Of a stretch of 64,000 nucleotides of DNA, positions 34,821 through 44,072 are shown in pieces. Position numbers and translations under genes: made by a program. This DNA is from Leptospira sp. GTDB taxonomy: Bacteria > Spirochaetota > Leptospiria > Leptospirales > Leptospiraceae. The stretch's first letter is position 1; every line of letters starts with the position of its first letter. The notes beneath the pieces were generated by a model. It was not told the DNA's origin. It did not search any database and saw only the letters and a list, made by a program, of their open reading frames with translations. The stretch lies in contig JAPZTS010000016.1 in NCBI GenBank assembly GCA_027533185.1, positions 97,299-161,298 on the forward strand, written 5' to 3'.

Positions 34821-35793
34821 TTTGTCCTCCTTCTTTCCTTGCTTTGATTGTTAAAATTTTAAAACTCGATTCCGTAGAAATTTCATCTAACGATTCAATT
34901 GGCATTTTCACATTGCTAAGCCATGATTCTAAAAGTTCTGGTTCAAACCCAAGCCATAGATCATAAAAATTATCTCGCATGATTTCAAAGTTGTGTTTTG
35001 TAAGGTCGACTAAACAGAATATTCCACCAGGTTTTAGAACTCGCCTAACCTCATCTAAAACGGTAGGTGGATGGGATATGTGATGTAAAACCATAGATGC
35101 AACGACTGCATCACAAGAGTTATCAGGAAGTGGAATTGATTCGAGAGGTGCATTGAGAAGGCTTACACTGGGATTTTTTCCATAACTTGTCTCAGCAAGT
35201 TCAATCATTTTGGAGGAATTATCCACACCCACCACATGTTTAGATTTATTGAGGAGGTATGGTATAAGTCCGCCAGGCCCACAACCTAAGTCCAGGATCT
35301 GTTCACACTGAGAGGGGAGTTCATTTAAAATCCAAGTTCGATAGAGTTTTGGATGCAAAGTTTCTTCCTGTAATTTTTCCCAATTTTCTGCTACTGTATC
35401 AAAGAAGGACTGCGAACTCTTTTCTCGGTTTATTAAGATTTGGTGGACTTTCTTTTGATCCTTCTCCCAGAAAGGAAGGTCTTCTTTATATGATAATAAG
35501 AGCTTAGAGAGTTCATCGGGGAATCGAAACCCTGTTTGGTTTTCGTCCGGAAGAAAACTATATACTAAGGAGCCTTCTCTACGGTTTGCAATAAGACCGG
35601 CTTCTGTAAGTATTTTTAAGTGCCTTGAGATCCTAGACTGTCCCATCTCCAGGATTTCTACAACTTCGTTTACTGAGAATGCCCCAAAACTCAAGATATG
35701 CAGAATCCGTAGCCTTGTTTCGTCCGAAACTGCTTTGGAGGCAGACAGCAATTCTTGGGCTCTTGCCTGGGGATTTAAGGTTTGGTTTGGCAT
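34789..35793 (-). CDS. ArsR-type regulator fused to SAM-dependent methyltransferase (SahR-like)
   Basis: A 334-residue two-domain protein. Residues about 15-85 form a winged helix-turn-helix of the ArsR family ([19 protein letters not shown]), with no metal-binding cysteines, so it is not a metal sensor. Residues about 125-325 form a class I methyltransferase with motif [11 protein letters not shown] at 166-175 and RVLKPGG. Position directly before and overlapping ahcY suggests it senses SAM or S-adenosylhomocysteine and controls the methionine cycle, like the SahR regulators described in Proteobacteria (family knowledge). A perfect palindrome lies 7 bases before its ATG. Confidence 0.88.
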   Translation of the reverse strand: MPNQTLNPQARAQELLSASKAVSDETRLRILHILSFGAFSVNEVVEILEMGQSRISRHLKILTEAGLIANRREGSLVYSFLPDENQTGFRFPDELSKLLLSYKEDLPFWEKDQKKVHQILINREKSSQSFFDTVAENWEKLQEETLHPKLYRTWILNELPSQCEQILDLGCGPGGLIPYLLNKSKHVVGVDNSSKMIELAETSYGKNPSVSLLNAPLESIPLPDNSCDAVVASMVLHHISHPPTVLDEVRRVLKPGGIFCLVDLTKHNFEIMRDNFYDLWLGFEPELLESWLSNVKMPIESLDEISTESSFKILTIKARKEGGQNVPSNNYKIG

Positions 35794-35800
35794 TCAGGAT

Positions 35801-35832
35801 ATCTAGATATCAAGATTTCTTGATATCTAGAT
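35801..35832. promoter_or_regulatory. 32-bp perfect palindrome, probable operator of the ArsR-fusion operon
   Basis: Arms ATCTAGATATCAAGA and TCTTGATATCTAGAT around two central T, so 15 of 15 bases match. It contains repeated GATATC/ATATC half-sites, the AT-rich twofold form typical of ArsR-family operators. It lies between the ArsR-fusion start (35793) and the end of the upstream MCP gene (35847). Being 7 bases from the ATG, binding here would block transcription or the early message. Confidence 0.75.
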
Positions 35833-35846
35833 CCCGCAAGTGTTTT

Positions 35847-38387
35847 TTAGCTGAGTCTGAAGAAATTGATCTTTTTCTTAAGAGTTTCTGCTAGATTTGC
35901 AATTCCATTGGAGTTTGCAGTCATTTCCTCGAGACCTGCGGCGGTCCCTTGGGTCAAATCGTTGATGCTAAAGATCGCTTGTGCCACTTCTCCTATGGCA
36001 TTTTTTTGCTCTTCCATTGAGAGTCGGATCGCTTGGCTGATCTGGTTTACACCCTCCACTTCCTCGCTGACCTTGGCGTTTATAGAAAGTTGTTCCTTTG
36101 TTCCGCGCGCAATTTCGGCAGTCATCTCATTGAACGAGTTCACCCCTTGTATGATCCGTTGGATGAGGGAGATTGTGGTTTCAATATTTTCTCGTCCATT
36201 TTCTATTTCTTTCTCATTTGCAGAAATGAGCTCACCGATTTCACCAATAGATACAGCAGTTTTTTCCGCTAATTTCCCAATCTCGTCGGCAACAACCGCA
36301 AAACCTCGTCCGTAAACTCCAGCTCTCGCCGCTTCAATTGCAGCATTTAATGCAAGTAAGTTGATTTGCTCCGATATGGTATTGATGATTTCAATCACAC
36401 TACCTATCTCTTCGGAACTGGCGCTGATTTTAGAAATGGAAGTTCTCATTGAATCCAGAGATAACTGACCAGTTTTTGCTTCTGCTGTAATTTGCGTTAC
36501 ATCTTGAGATGCCTTTCCAACTTGTTTGCCCATTCCCTCAATCATGTTAGAAAGGACTGACATTTGTTTCTTTAAGAATTCAACTTTTTTAAATTGATCT
36601 TCCGCTTGAGAATCGACATTCTGAACAGCAGCTGATATTTCCTCAATGCTAGCAGAAATCTCTTCAGCAGAGGCCGCCTGGGTTTGTGCGTTGGAGGATA
36701 GCAGATTGAGCGATGCTGACATTTCTTCTGCACTCGATGCCAAGTCTTCCGAAAATCCTTGGTTCGAGCCGACAACTTCACTGAGCCTCTTTAAAGTAGA
36801 ATTCAGACCTAAAACTAACTTTCCGAATTCATCTGAAGACTGGAGTTTTGCTAATGAGGTTAAGTCCCCGTCGTCCATATTTTCTAAAATCTTTTGAACT
36901 GCAACCATAGGTTTAAAACGAGAAGCAAAAAGAGCGTAAATAAATGTAGCAATGAGCAATGCCCCTGCTAAGTTGATTACAATTAAACCGTTTAAGGAAA
37001 CTAAGGCGGCATTTTCGATTTCTTTTAGGTCAATTGTTGAAAAGAATTGCAATTCATACTTAGGATTTATTTTTCTACGAAGAAGGAAAACAGAACCTTC
37101 CCAATTGTTTTTAAATGAATTGGTCTCACCTGCTGCAGTTGCTAGTCTTTCAAATTCCGAATCCTTAAATTCCGCAAGTAGGTATTTGGGATTGGGATGC
37201 CAAACCATTTTGGAATCACGATCGAGTAAAAAGCTATATCCAGTTGTTCCAATCCGAACATTCTTTAAAAATTTCTCCATTACCTTTCCCATAAGCACAG
37301 GTAGACCCATTATCCCGACCACCTTACCTGACGCATTCAATACAGGACCTGATACCATGATCACTACCTGGCCTGTTATGGGAGATTTTTCTGAAGGACC
37401 TACATATATTTTTCCACTCAAAGCCTGCGAGATATTCTCACGTAGCAAAGAATTTGAACCAAGTTTATAGCCGACTCCTTCTCCATTCTTCAAGCAGGTT
37501 GCCACGATCGGATAGTCATTGTCAACACTTGCAAAAAAAGCATTTTCGAAGAGCGAGTTTTTCTCTTCGCATAATTTAGATAAGATGGGCTGTGCCAACT
37601 TAAAATTTCCATTTGCAAAACTTAGTTTTACTTCAGGAAGCGAAGACGTTTCGGTAATTAGATTTTCTACGCTTTCTAAATAAGAGGCCACAGCCGCTTC
37701 ATTGGTTTGGTTGAAGTTGTACAATTGGTTTGAGTAAGCGGTGCGAATTGCTGTTGAATTAGTATCAAACGCATAAATCAAAACGAAGATAGAAAGTGTA
37801 AGAACCATGAGTGAAAACATGATCGGTACATTGGTTCTAAGGTTTCGGAAATAAGGCTTTTCCTCTCCACCAAATTCATGATCAAAAATAGGTTCGCTTA
37901 AAAGTAAATGAGAAGCCCTTTCTACAAAGACAAAAGTAAGTATAATATTGATTAACGCGGCCAATATAAGAATACAGATGATATAAAATGAATCAGATTT
38001 TGTTGTTTCTGCCAAATTCAGAACTGGGATTAAAACGATAGGGATAGCAACAAACCATTGGACTATACCAGAAAAACCAGCGTAAACTGGCATCTTTGCC
38101 AATAAGTTCCAGGTTTTGGTAAAGTTCTCAGGCGTTCTCTGTTTCGATTGGGCGATTTCAACGATTGCTTGCCGGATTGCTTTCATTCTCCTAGGTATAG
38201 TGAGTTGGCCAATCGTTAGCGCAGTGATGGCTCCCAAAAGGGAACCAAGTAAAAACGCTTGGATCTGGTTTGCTGTCAAATCCACAAAAAGTAGAATCAA
38301 ACTGATTGCGATGGGAACAACGACCCCAAAAGAAAAACCTTGGCTTGCCAAATAAAAAGAACGGCTGAAACGTTTGTAGTATTCCAT
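35847..38387 (-). CDS. Cache-domain methyl-accepting chemotaxis protein with extra four-helix N-terminus
   Basis: An 846-residue chemoreceptor. Four hydrophobic helices (about 20-38, 43-62, 105-125, 133-155) come before the usual receptor layout: helix 5 (188-207), a periplasmic double-Cache-like sensor (about 210-455), helix 6 (465-488), a HAMP segment (490-540) and a signalling domain with the conserved tip [15 protein letters not shown]. The Cache domain should bind a small ligand such as an amino acid or organic acid. The four-helix start is unusual for an MCP and may be a second, membrane-embedded sensor. It is upstream of the ArsR-fusion gene but probably a separate unit. Confidence 0.9.
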   Translation of the reverse strand: MEYYKRFSRSFYLASQGFSFGVVVPIAISLILLFVDLTANQIQAFLLGSLLGAITALTIGQLTIPRRMKAIRQAIVEIAQSKQRTPENFTKTWNLLAKMPVYAGFSGIVQWFVAIPIVLIPVLNLAETTKSDSFYIICILILAALINIILTFVFVERASHLLLSEPIFDHEFGGEEKPYFRNLRTNVPIMFSLMVLTLSIFVLIYAFDTNSTAIRTAYSNQLYNFNQTNEAAVASYLESVENLITETSSLPEVKLSFANGNFKLAQPILSKLCEEKNSLFENAFFASVDNDYPIVATCLKNGEGVGYKLGSNSLLRENISQALSGKIYVGPSEKSPITGQVVIMVSGPVLNASGKVVGIMGLPVLMGKVMEKFLKNVRIGTTGYSFLLDRDSKMVWHPNPKYLLAEFKDSEFERLATAAGETNSFKNNWEGSVFLLRRKINPKYELQFFSTIDLKEIENAALVSLNGLIVINLAGALLIATFIYALFASRFKPMVAVQKILENMDDGDLTSLAKLQSSDEFGKLVLGLNSTLKRLSEVVGSNQGFSEDLASSAEEMSASLNLLSSNAQTQAASAEEISASIEEISAAVQNVDSQAEDQFKKVEFLKKQMSVLSNMIEGMGKQVGKASQDVTQITAEAKTGQLSLDSMRTSISKISASSEEIGSVIEIINTISEQINLLALNAAIEAARAGVYGRGFAVVADEIGKLAEKTAVSIGEIGELISANEKEIENGRENIETTISLIQRIIQGVNSFNEMTAEIARGTKEQLSINAKVSEEVEGVNQISQAIRLSMEEQKNAIGEVAQAIFSINDLTQGTAAGLEEMTANSNGIANLAETLKKKINFFRLS

Positions 38388-38394
38388 TAAAACT

Positions 38395-38410
38395 TAGACC
38401 TAGAGGTCTA
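38395..38410. promoter_or_regulatory. 16-bp palindrome upstream of the Cache MCP
   Basis: TAGACCT and AGGTCTA flank a 2-base centre, 8 bases before the MCP ATG. A perfect short palindrome at a start could be an operator; no regulator is identified. Confidence 0.35.
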
Positions 38411-38480
38411 CTTTAAATGCTCTATTTCCTTAGGCAAGATTTAATGGGAACTCAGTTTAGGTATTTCCACCTCGTTAAAG

Positions 38481-39605
38481 TTAAAAACTGGCTTTGACAC
38501 CTAAATTTGCAGAATAGAGATCTTTCCCACCATAAAGTCCTTCCGCAATGATCTTTAGAAGAAAGATATCTAGCTCTAGACCTACAATTCCATATCCGAT
38601 CCCCCTTCTGGAATTGGATTCTCCTCTTGTCGCAAAACTCAATTTAGCATTTGCGTTTTGCGCAAGTAAGTTAGGATCTAGTTGTGTCTGAAATTCTCTG
38701 GGAATTTCAATCGGGCTTGTTTGGTCGCGAGACACAATAAAAGGACCAGACCTCGAAAGAGATATAGTATTGTTTCCTGAGTTCCAAGAATACCCACCAC
38801 CTACAATCAAGTTTGCAACCCAAAAAAGACCGATCCCCGTTCGGAGATCCACATGAGTGGATTGCACTTTTGTATTGAAGGATAGGTTCGTATCTCCACC
38901 CCATTTCCCTTTTACGCCTGAAAACTCAATATCCGAGGCCTTTCCTTCCAAGTAACTGACAGCTAGATTTTGTTCTGCAAAATGATACCCAGCACCCACA
39001 TTGATCCCATTCCAAGTGAACAGATTCATTAGAAATCCAACCTTTTCTACAACTTGGTATCGCAGCATACCACCATAAGACCTCACTGTTAGGCGGCCTT
39101 CAAAGTTTTTGTTATTAGAAAGAGATTCAATTTGGTTTTTGTTTACAACTGCGTTCATTCCATGTAAGTAAACAGAAAACCTGCGGAGGAAGTGATCATC
39201 CTCAACTCCAAAAAGCCAACCTGGATTGAAGTCGAGAGTTACTGCCGGCATTACGGCACCGCCCACATTGGGCAACTTCGGGAATTTAATTACATCATCC
39301 CTAACTTGGATATCATCTTTTTTATATCCAGCACCAGACGCAGAAACACCAATCTGAACTCGACGAACGAGTCCCGTACCCACGTTGTTGGATCCGATAT
39401 TGGCCAAAAATCCAGCTTCTAAATTGGTCTTTAATACTTCTTTCAGGTATTCCCTTTCAAATTTGAGTAAGGATTGGTTCCCAGCTTGTTTTAAGGACTC
39501 AGGTAAAAAGCCACAAGCCGATCCTTCGCATTGGAATTGGGCTGAAAGATCCCTTCCAAAAAATAAGCTAAAGACCAGGGCGAACGCAGGTATCCATCGT
39601 TTCAT
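38481..39605 (-). CDS. Outer-membrane beta-barrel protein (hypothetical)
   Basis: A 374-residue exported protein. The signal peptide ends near LSAQ (about residue 22). The mature part has many amphipathic strands (RFSVYLHGMNAVV, VGFLMNLFTWNGINVGAGYHF), and the final strand ends LGVKASF with terminal Phe, the usual signal for BAM insertion. Two cysteines near the mature N-terminus could form a disulfide. ATG 39605 is chosen because AGGA precedes it and the signal peptide then begins with MKRW. It resembles uncharacterised Leptospira outer-membrane proteins; ligand or role unknown. Confidence 0.78.
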   Translation of the reverse strand: MKRWIPAFALVFSLFFGRDLSAQFQCEGSACGFLPESLKQAGNQSLLKFEREYLKEVLKTNLEAGFLANIGSNNVGTGLVRRVQIGVSASGAGYKKDDIQVRDDVIKFPKLPNVGGAVMPAVTLDFNPGWLFGVEDDHFLRRFSVYLHGMNAVVNKNQIESLSNNKNFEGRLTVRSYGGMLRYQVVEKVGFLMNLFTWNGINVGAGYHFAEQNLAVSYLEGKASDIEFSGVKGKWGGDTNLSFNTKVQSTHVDLRTGIGLFWVANLIVGGGYSWNSGNNTISLSRSGPFIVSRDQTSPIEIPREFQTQLDPNLLAQNANAKLSFATRGESNSRRGIGYGIVGLELDIFLLKIIAEGLYGGKDLYSANLGVKASF

Positions 39606-39654
39606 AAACATCCTATTCTCTGCTAAAATTAACAATTGAAAAGGAAATTTCTTT

Positions 39655-40575
39655 CTATTCTGGGTCAGATTTTCCTTTTTTTGCAGAACTGATCCAAAAA
39701 ACTCCGGTGAGAACTAGTAAAGTTCCTAGGCTATGTACGACGGTGATTGGCTCATCTAAAAAGACATAAGCCAAAAACAAGGTAGACATCGGTCCGATAG
39801 AACCAACGATTGCGGCGGTTTTAGAGCCAACTCGTTTGATTCCAGCAGAAACAAATACAGCGGGCACTACAGTATTCAAAGTCCCCATAAGAAAGGCAAG
39901 GGCATAAAAATCCGGGGGTTGGATGACTTCTTTCCAGTTTCCCAAAACTAAAAAATGGAGGAAAACAACAATCGAGGAGACAATTAAAGACCAAGCTGTG
40001 AATCTTTTAGCACCTAACCTAGGAACAATGGAACCACTTCCCATCAAATAAATTGCATATGTTAATGCAGAGAGAAGAATAAAAAAGGCGCCTAAACTCA
40101 CATCTTTAGGACTACCTAATTGTACATCCTGTCCATAAGCAAGTCCTACTCCAGTATAGGTGAGCAATAGGGAAAACACCTCTCTACTAGTAATTTTCTT
40201 TTTTAAAAAAAGGAAAGAGAGGACAACAACAAGTGTAGGATAAATAAAAAGAATGATGCGCTCAAGACCTGCGCTGATGTATTGCAATCCTAGAAAATCA
40301 AAGAGGCTCGCAAGATAGTAGCCAACTATGCCCATAAGAATGATGGAGCTCCAATCCTTCCTTGTCAGTTTTATTTTATTTAGTACAGATTCTTCTTTCC
40401 AAGCGATCCAAACTAAGAAAGGAAACGCAAAAAACATCCGAAAGAATAAAGATCCAATAGCCGTGATTTCATATCGGTAGGTAAGTTTGACTACAACTGC
40501 CTTTGCACTGAACAAAAGAGCGCCAACAAGTACGAGCGAGACACCTTTCCAATCAGAACTCTCTTTTTCTTCCAC
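39655..40575 (-). CDS. EamA/DMT-family transporter
   Basis: A 306-residue inner-membrane protein with ten helices arranged as two EamA repeats. It starts WKGVSLVLVGALLFSAKAVVVKL, with a second repeat near SLGAFFILLSALTYAIYLMGSG and the PVFVSAGIKRVGS loop. The drug/metabolite superfamily usually exports amino acids or metabolites; the substrate is not evident. It lies 49 bases upstream of the outer-membrane protein gene on the same strand and is divergent from the small exported protein at 40620. Confidence 0.88.
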   Translation of the reverse strand: MEEKESSDWKGVSLVLVGALLFSAKAVVVKLTYRYEITAIGSLFFRMFFAFPFLVWIAWKEESVLNKIKLTRKDWSSIILMGIVGYYLASLFDFLGLQYISAGLERIILFIYPTLVVVLSFLFLKKKITSREVFSLLLTYTGVGLAYGQDVQLGSPKDVSLGAFFILLSALTYAIYLMGSGSIVPRLGAKRFTAWSLIVSSIVVFLHFLVLGNWKEVIQPPDFYALAFLMGTLNTVVPAVFVSAGIKRVGSKTAAIVGSIGPMSTLFLAYVFLDEPITVVHSLGTLLVLTGVFWISSAKKGKSDPE

Positions 40576-40619
40576 AAATCCATTGAATTAATCGCCCAAT
40601 TCCCCGATAGTTTAATTGG

Positions 40620-40904
40620 ATGTGGCAAAGATTCTTTCTCATTTTCTGTCTTTTCCCGGGAGGGTATGCACTACTTTCGGAATCGGAAGAAATTTCCAAA
40701 CCTCTTCTTCGTGTTTTCCCGACTTACAGATTCGAGGAATGTGAAGATTGGGCGATACGACCCTTTATTTGCAAACGTTGCATCTGGGAGGGCAAACGTT
40801 ATGCTCAAAAGATCTTTTTTTACGAAGATGGACCATACCGACTCCATGGATGTTATACGGATAAAACGGGATTTGAAGAATTAGAAAAAGAAGAAAGGCG
40901 CTAA
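40620..40904 (+). CDS. Small cysteine-containing hypothetical protein
   Basis: A 94-residue protein with a hydrophobic N-terminus (WQRFFLIFCLFPGGYALL) that may be a signal peptide, then a charged domain with CEDWAIRPFICKRCIW and a later Cys, four cysteines that could form disulfides or bind metal. No strong ribosome site is visible before the ATG at 40620, so the start is uncertain. I recognise no family. A stem-loop lies just after the stop. Confidence 0.5.
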   Translation: MWQRFFLIFCLFPGGYALLSESEEISKPLLRVFPTYRFEECEDWAIRPFICKRCIWEGKRYAQKIFFYEDGPYRLHGCYTDKTGFEELEKEERR

Positions 40905-40910
40905 GAAGAG

Positions 40911-40935
40911 GATTGGGAAGGGTTCCTTCCCAATC
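40911..40935. terminator. Bidirectional stem-loop between convergent small genes
   Basis: A perfect 11-bp stem (GATTGGGAAGG with CCTTCCCAATC) and a 3-base loop, 6 bases past the plus-strand stop and 12 bases past the minus-strand lipoprotein stop. Flanks are only moderately T-rich on either strand. Confidence 0.6.
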
Positions 40936-40947
40936 GAAGGATCTAGA

Positions 40948-41226
40948 TTATTTTTTTACACAACCCATGATGCCAGTTAAACCAGGAGCATTTTTGATAC
41001 AAGCTGGATCAAATTTTCCTTCCATACACTGCTCAACCATCTTTACTTTGCCTTGTTGGAGACCTGCGATAAGAGGAGCCGCTTGCGGGTTCTTTTTCGC
41101 TTCTTCTTCCAATTGTGCAAAAGCTGTTGAAAGAGCTGCGTCGCACTCTTCTTGGGTATACACTTTCGATTTACAATTCGCTAAGGTGAGACCAAAAACG
41201 AGCGCTAGGATGAGGGATTTTTTCAT
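40948..41226 (-). CDS. Small lipoprotein
   Basis: A 92-residue protein with a lipoprotein signal peptide (MKKSLILALVFGLTLANC, lipobox LANC, Cys18). The mature part is short, helical and has four more cysteines, which could form two disulfides. TIGR/Pfam family not recognised. The ribosome site GGAG lies 7 bases before the ATG. Small helical lipoproteins of this kind are common in Leptospira. Confidence 0.75.
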   Translation of the reverse strand: MKKSLILALVFGLTLANCKSKVYTQEECDAALSTAFAQLEEEAKKNPQAAPLIAGLQQGKVKMVEQCMEGKFDPACIKNAPGLTGIMGCVKK

Positions 41227-41291
41227 GAAAAACTCCGAAACTAAGATTTACAGATACCATATGGACTTGAAATCCTTTTGAAAAGAAAAAA

Positions 41292-41645
41292 ATGATCCAC
41301 CACATCGCCATCGGGACGGAAAATCCTCAGATTCTTGCCGAATTTTACTTAAAAATCCCAGGGACAAACCTCTCTAAAAAGTTTTTTTATGAGTCGGGAA
41401 AACTCAGATCCGTTTGGATCGAATGCGGTTCCCTACTTTTGATGTTCGAAACAGGGAAAAAGGAAGCGCCGAAAGCCCTTGTCTTAGGTTTGGAAGGAGA
41501 AATCGAGAGTTGGAAAATCTTTTTGGAATCCACTGCAATTGTTCAGAAAACGGACTTTACGTACTATTTTTTAGACCCAGATGGAAATCGATTGGGACTT
41601 AGCACGTATCCAAAAAATATAAGAGATATTTTAGAATCTGGTTGA
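41292..41645 (+). CDS. VOC/glyoxalase-fold protein
   Basis: A 117-residue single-module vicinal-oxygen-chelate protein. It starts MIHHIAIGTENPQILAEFY, the typical first strand-helix with a potential metal-ligand His, and ends with FLDPDGNRLGL, the typical last strand. One module usually works as a dimer. Possible roles are glyoxalase, dioxygenase or antibiotic-binding activity; none can be chosen from the sequence. Confidence 0.78.
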   Translation: MIHHIAIGTENPQILAEFYLKIPGTNLSKKFFYESGKLRSVWIECGSLLLMFETGKKEAPKALVLGLEGEIESWKIFLESTAIVQKTDFTYYFLDPDGNRLGLSTYPKNIRDILESG

Positions 41646-41700
41646 GTAAATTGTATATACTCAAATAGACTAACCTTGAGCTCATTCATACCCTTAGCCC

Positions 41701-43761
41701 ATGAAAATTAAACAAAAGTTAGCCTTTGGTAGTGCAGTAATTTCTTTCCTAACATTAGGTCTAATCCTAACCATTATATCTTATGTCATATACCAAAATG
41801 CAAAAAAAGATGCTACAGAACAAATAGTAGTTTTAGCTGAGAACATTGCACTGGAAACAAAGGCATATATTTCGGGTCCACTTAACGAGGCTTATGTTTT
41901 AAAATCTCTACTGGAAAAGGACGGTCTTCTTACAAGAGAGTCCACCTATCAAATTTTAAATATTCTAACATCCTCTAATGAATCTATTTTGGGAACATAT
42001 ACTGTTTTTGAACCAAATGCTTTTGATGGTAGAGATAACTTGTATCGTAACACGAAGTATCATGATAAAACAGGGCGATTTATTCCTTATTCAGTAAAAA
42101 CTGGAGGGAAGCTTATTGTCGAACCCGTAGTCGATTACGAATTACCGGAATCCGATTTTTACCAATTGCCAAAAAAAACAAAAAAAGTGGCCCTAATCCC
42201 ACCTTTTGACTATAAGGTGGATGGAAAGGCTGTCACAATGATTTCCCTCGTCTACCCTATTCTGAAAGATCAAAATTTTGTTGGTATAGCCGGAGCAGAT
42301 CTTTCTTTAGAAACAGTGAGCAAGTATATCCAAAAGATTCGAATTCTGGATGGAGAAGTCAAAATTAGTTTTATAGCAAGCAATGGATATGTAATCTATA
42401 ACGGGCTAAACCCAAATTCAAATGAAACCGTATGGAAGAATGAAGAAGACAAAAATGTAAACCTCGCCAAAGCTTCGGGAACAAAACAGGTGTATACCGA
42501 TTCGGATTTTTTGCATGTAAGTTTACCCATTCAATTGATTCCAAATACAGATGCTTGGACTCTTAGAATTTCTTATCCATTGTTTCGAATCTCTGAAAAA
42601 ATCCAATTTATCTTTTGGCTTTCCCTCATTCTTGGTCTTGTAGGTATTGGAACAAGTACGATTCCAAACCTTCTCCTATTTCGAAAGTTGGTAGATCGCC
42701 GCCTCCAAAAACTAATCCATTACAGCGAAGATGTATCAAAAGGGGATCTGAATGCAAAAATTGATGATTCATCTGAGGACGAAATCGGTATCCTCATACA
42801 AGCCATTTTAAAGATGACCGCTAACATCCGACATATACTTTCTGTGGCACAAACGAGTGGTGAAGATTTATCCAAGTCTTCTAAACTGATGGAAAATACA
42901 ATTTTGGAACTATCGGATTTAGCCCAATCTCAAGCAGCAAGCAGTGAGCAGGCGAGTGCAACAGTAGAAGAACTGAATGCTTCTTCTGAGACAATCAATC
43001 ATAACGTCGAACAGGCGGTTACGAATACTCAATCCATTCACAGTTCACTCGTAACCATTCAAAATTTAGTATTTAAAATTACAAACGAAGTAGAGGCGTT
43101 TGGAAAAATTGCTATGGGCGCCAATGTCCGCGCGGAAGAAGGAAGGAGTATGGCTAGCCTAACTTCCAAAGCGATAGAAGAGATCCAAGAAAAATCGCTC
43201 TCGATTACAAAATTTTCAGAAGTTATATCAAGTATTTCTGAAAAGACAAGCCTACTTGCTTTGAATGCAGCGATTGAAGCAGCGAGAGCTGGGGAATCTG
43301 GTAGGGGTTTTGCAGTTGTTGCAGAAGAAATATCAAAGCTCGCAGCACAGGCAGCTAGTTCCGTATCTCAAATCAATATACTATCTGAAGAAGCATTGCA
43401 TAGTATACAAAATGGTGGGAGTCAGGTAGAACGCCTAATCGGCGTACTACGTGATATTACAAAAGAAGTATCAGTTATTTTTGAGAAGGCAAAGGAAATT
43501 GTACCTATGATACAAGACCAAAAATCACGAACGGAAGAAATTTATGCGGAGATTACCGAAATTTCAAGTTTGATTCTAGCCATCCAACAATCCACAGAAG
43601 AACAAAAACGAGCCACCACAGAGCTCTCGAACATGACGATCAATATATCGAACGGAAGTCAAATCCTTTCCGACCAATCAAACCAGATGTCGGAAAATTC
43701 TCTACGTATGTTCGGAATCAGTTCCAAGTTAGAAGAAATTTTAAAGAAATTCAATATCTAG
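41701..43761 (+). CDS. Cache-domain methyl-accepting chemotaxis protein
   Basis: A 686-residue chemoreceptor with the standard layout: helix 1 (about 9-30), a periplasmic double-Cache sensor (about 35-295; [25 protein letters not shown] is the typical Cache end), helix 2 (about 300-325), HAMP (about 325-378) and a signalling domain with [24 protein letters not shown]. It ends KKFNI, without a CheR-tethering pentapeptide. It stands alone with a long non-coding gap after it. Confidence 0.92.
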   Translation: MKIKQKLAFGSAVISFLTLGLILTIISYVIYQNAKKDATEQIVVLAENIALETKAYISGPLNEAYVLKSLLEKDGLLTRESTYQILNILTSSNESILGTYTVFEPNAFDGRDNLYRNTKYHDKTGRFIPYSVKTGGKLIVEPVVDYELPESDFYQLPKKTKKVALIPPFDYKVDGKAVTMISLVYPILKDQNFVGIAGADLSLETVSKYIQKIRILDGEVKISFIASNGYVIYNGLNPNSNETVWKNEEDKNVNLAKASGTKQVYTDSDFLHVSLPIQLIPNTDAWTLRISYPLFRISEKIQFIFWLSLILGLVGIGTSTIPNLLLFRKLVDRRLQKLIHYSEDVSKGDLNAKIDDSSEDEIGILIQAILKMTANIRHILSVAQTSGEDLSKSSKLMENTILELSDLAQSQAASSEQASATVEELNASSETINHNVEQAVTNTQSIHSSLVTIQNLVFKITNEVEAFGKIAMGANVRAEEGRSMASLTSKAIEEIQEKSLSITKFSEVISSISEKTSLLALNAAIEAARAGESGRGFAVVAEEISKLAAQAASSVSQINILSEEALHSIQNGGSQVERLIGVLRDITKEVSVIFEKAKEIVPMIQDQKSRTEEIYAEITEISSLILAIQQSTEEQKRATTELSNMTINISNGSQILSDQSNQMSENSLRMFGISSKLEEILKKFNI

Positions 43762-44072
43762 GGACAGAATACGAGATGGGAAAATTCTCAACTCGTCGGT
43801 TTAGGAGAAACCTTTCCAAGCGACTGCAGAATGCCTAAAGGAGACCAACCTTTAGAACTTGGAAAGATTGTGACTGGTCGGTTTTGCAACAAGCGTGGGA
43901 ACTTTTTATTGCCCAGCCACCTCGCGGGTCAAAATTCTTTTGTCGTAACAACTACTTTCCAAATGGACCACCTCCTTTGCTTATACCTTAGCTAACCTTT
44001 TCTAGTACTCTTGGAATTTGGTGTCAAGAAAACATTTGAAAAAATTTAAGTTTCACATCTTATAGAAGCAAG
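43762..44072. other. 311-base non-coding gap with nested hairpin
   Basis: No convincing reading frame. It contains a nested RNA-like fold at 43812-43866, described separately, smaller inverted repeats just before it (GGTTT/AAACC at 43798-43812 and ACGAG/CTCGT at 43771-43796), and an AT-rich stretch before the M61 gene with a possible TATAGA -10 box near 44061. I cannot match the region to a known riboswitch or RNA gene. Confidence 0.6.
43812..43866 (+). ncRNA. Candidate structured RNA element (nested stems)
   Basis: Outer stem CTTTCCAAG (43812-43820) with CTTGGAAAG (43858-43866), 9 perfect pairs. Inner stem CTAAAGG (43835-43841) with CCTTTAG (43849-43855), 7 perfect pairs, loop of 7. The 5' side has a 14-base internal loop and the 3' side only 2. 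It could be a small RNA, a leader element for the M61/CorA genes, or a remnant. The strand is assumed from the flanking genes. Confidence 0.4.
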
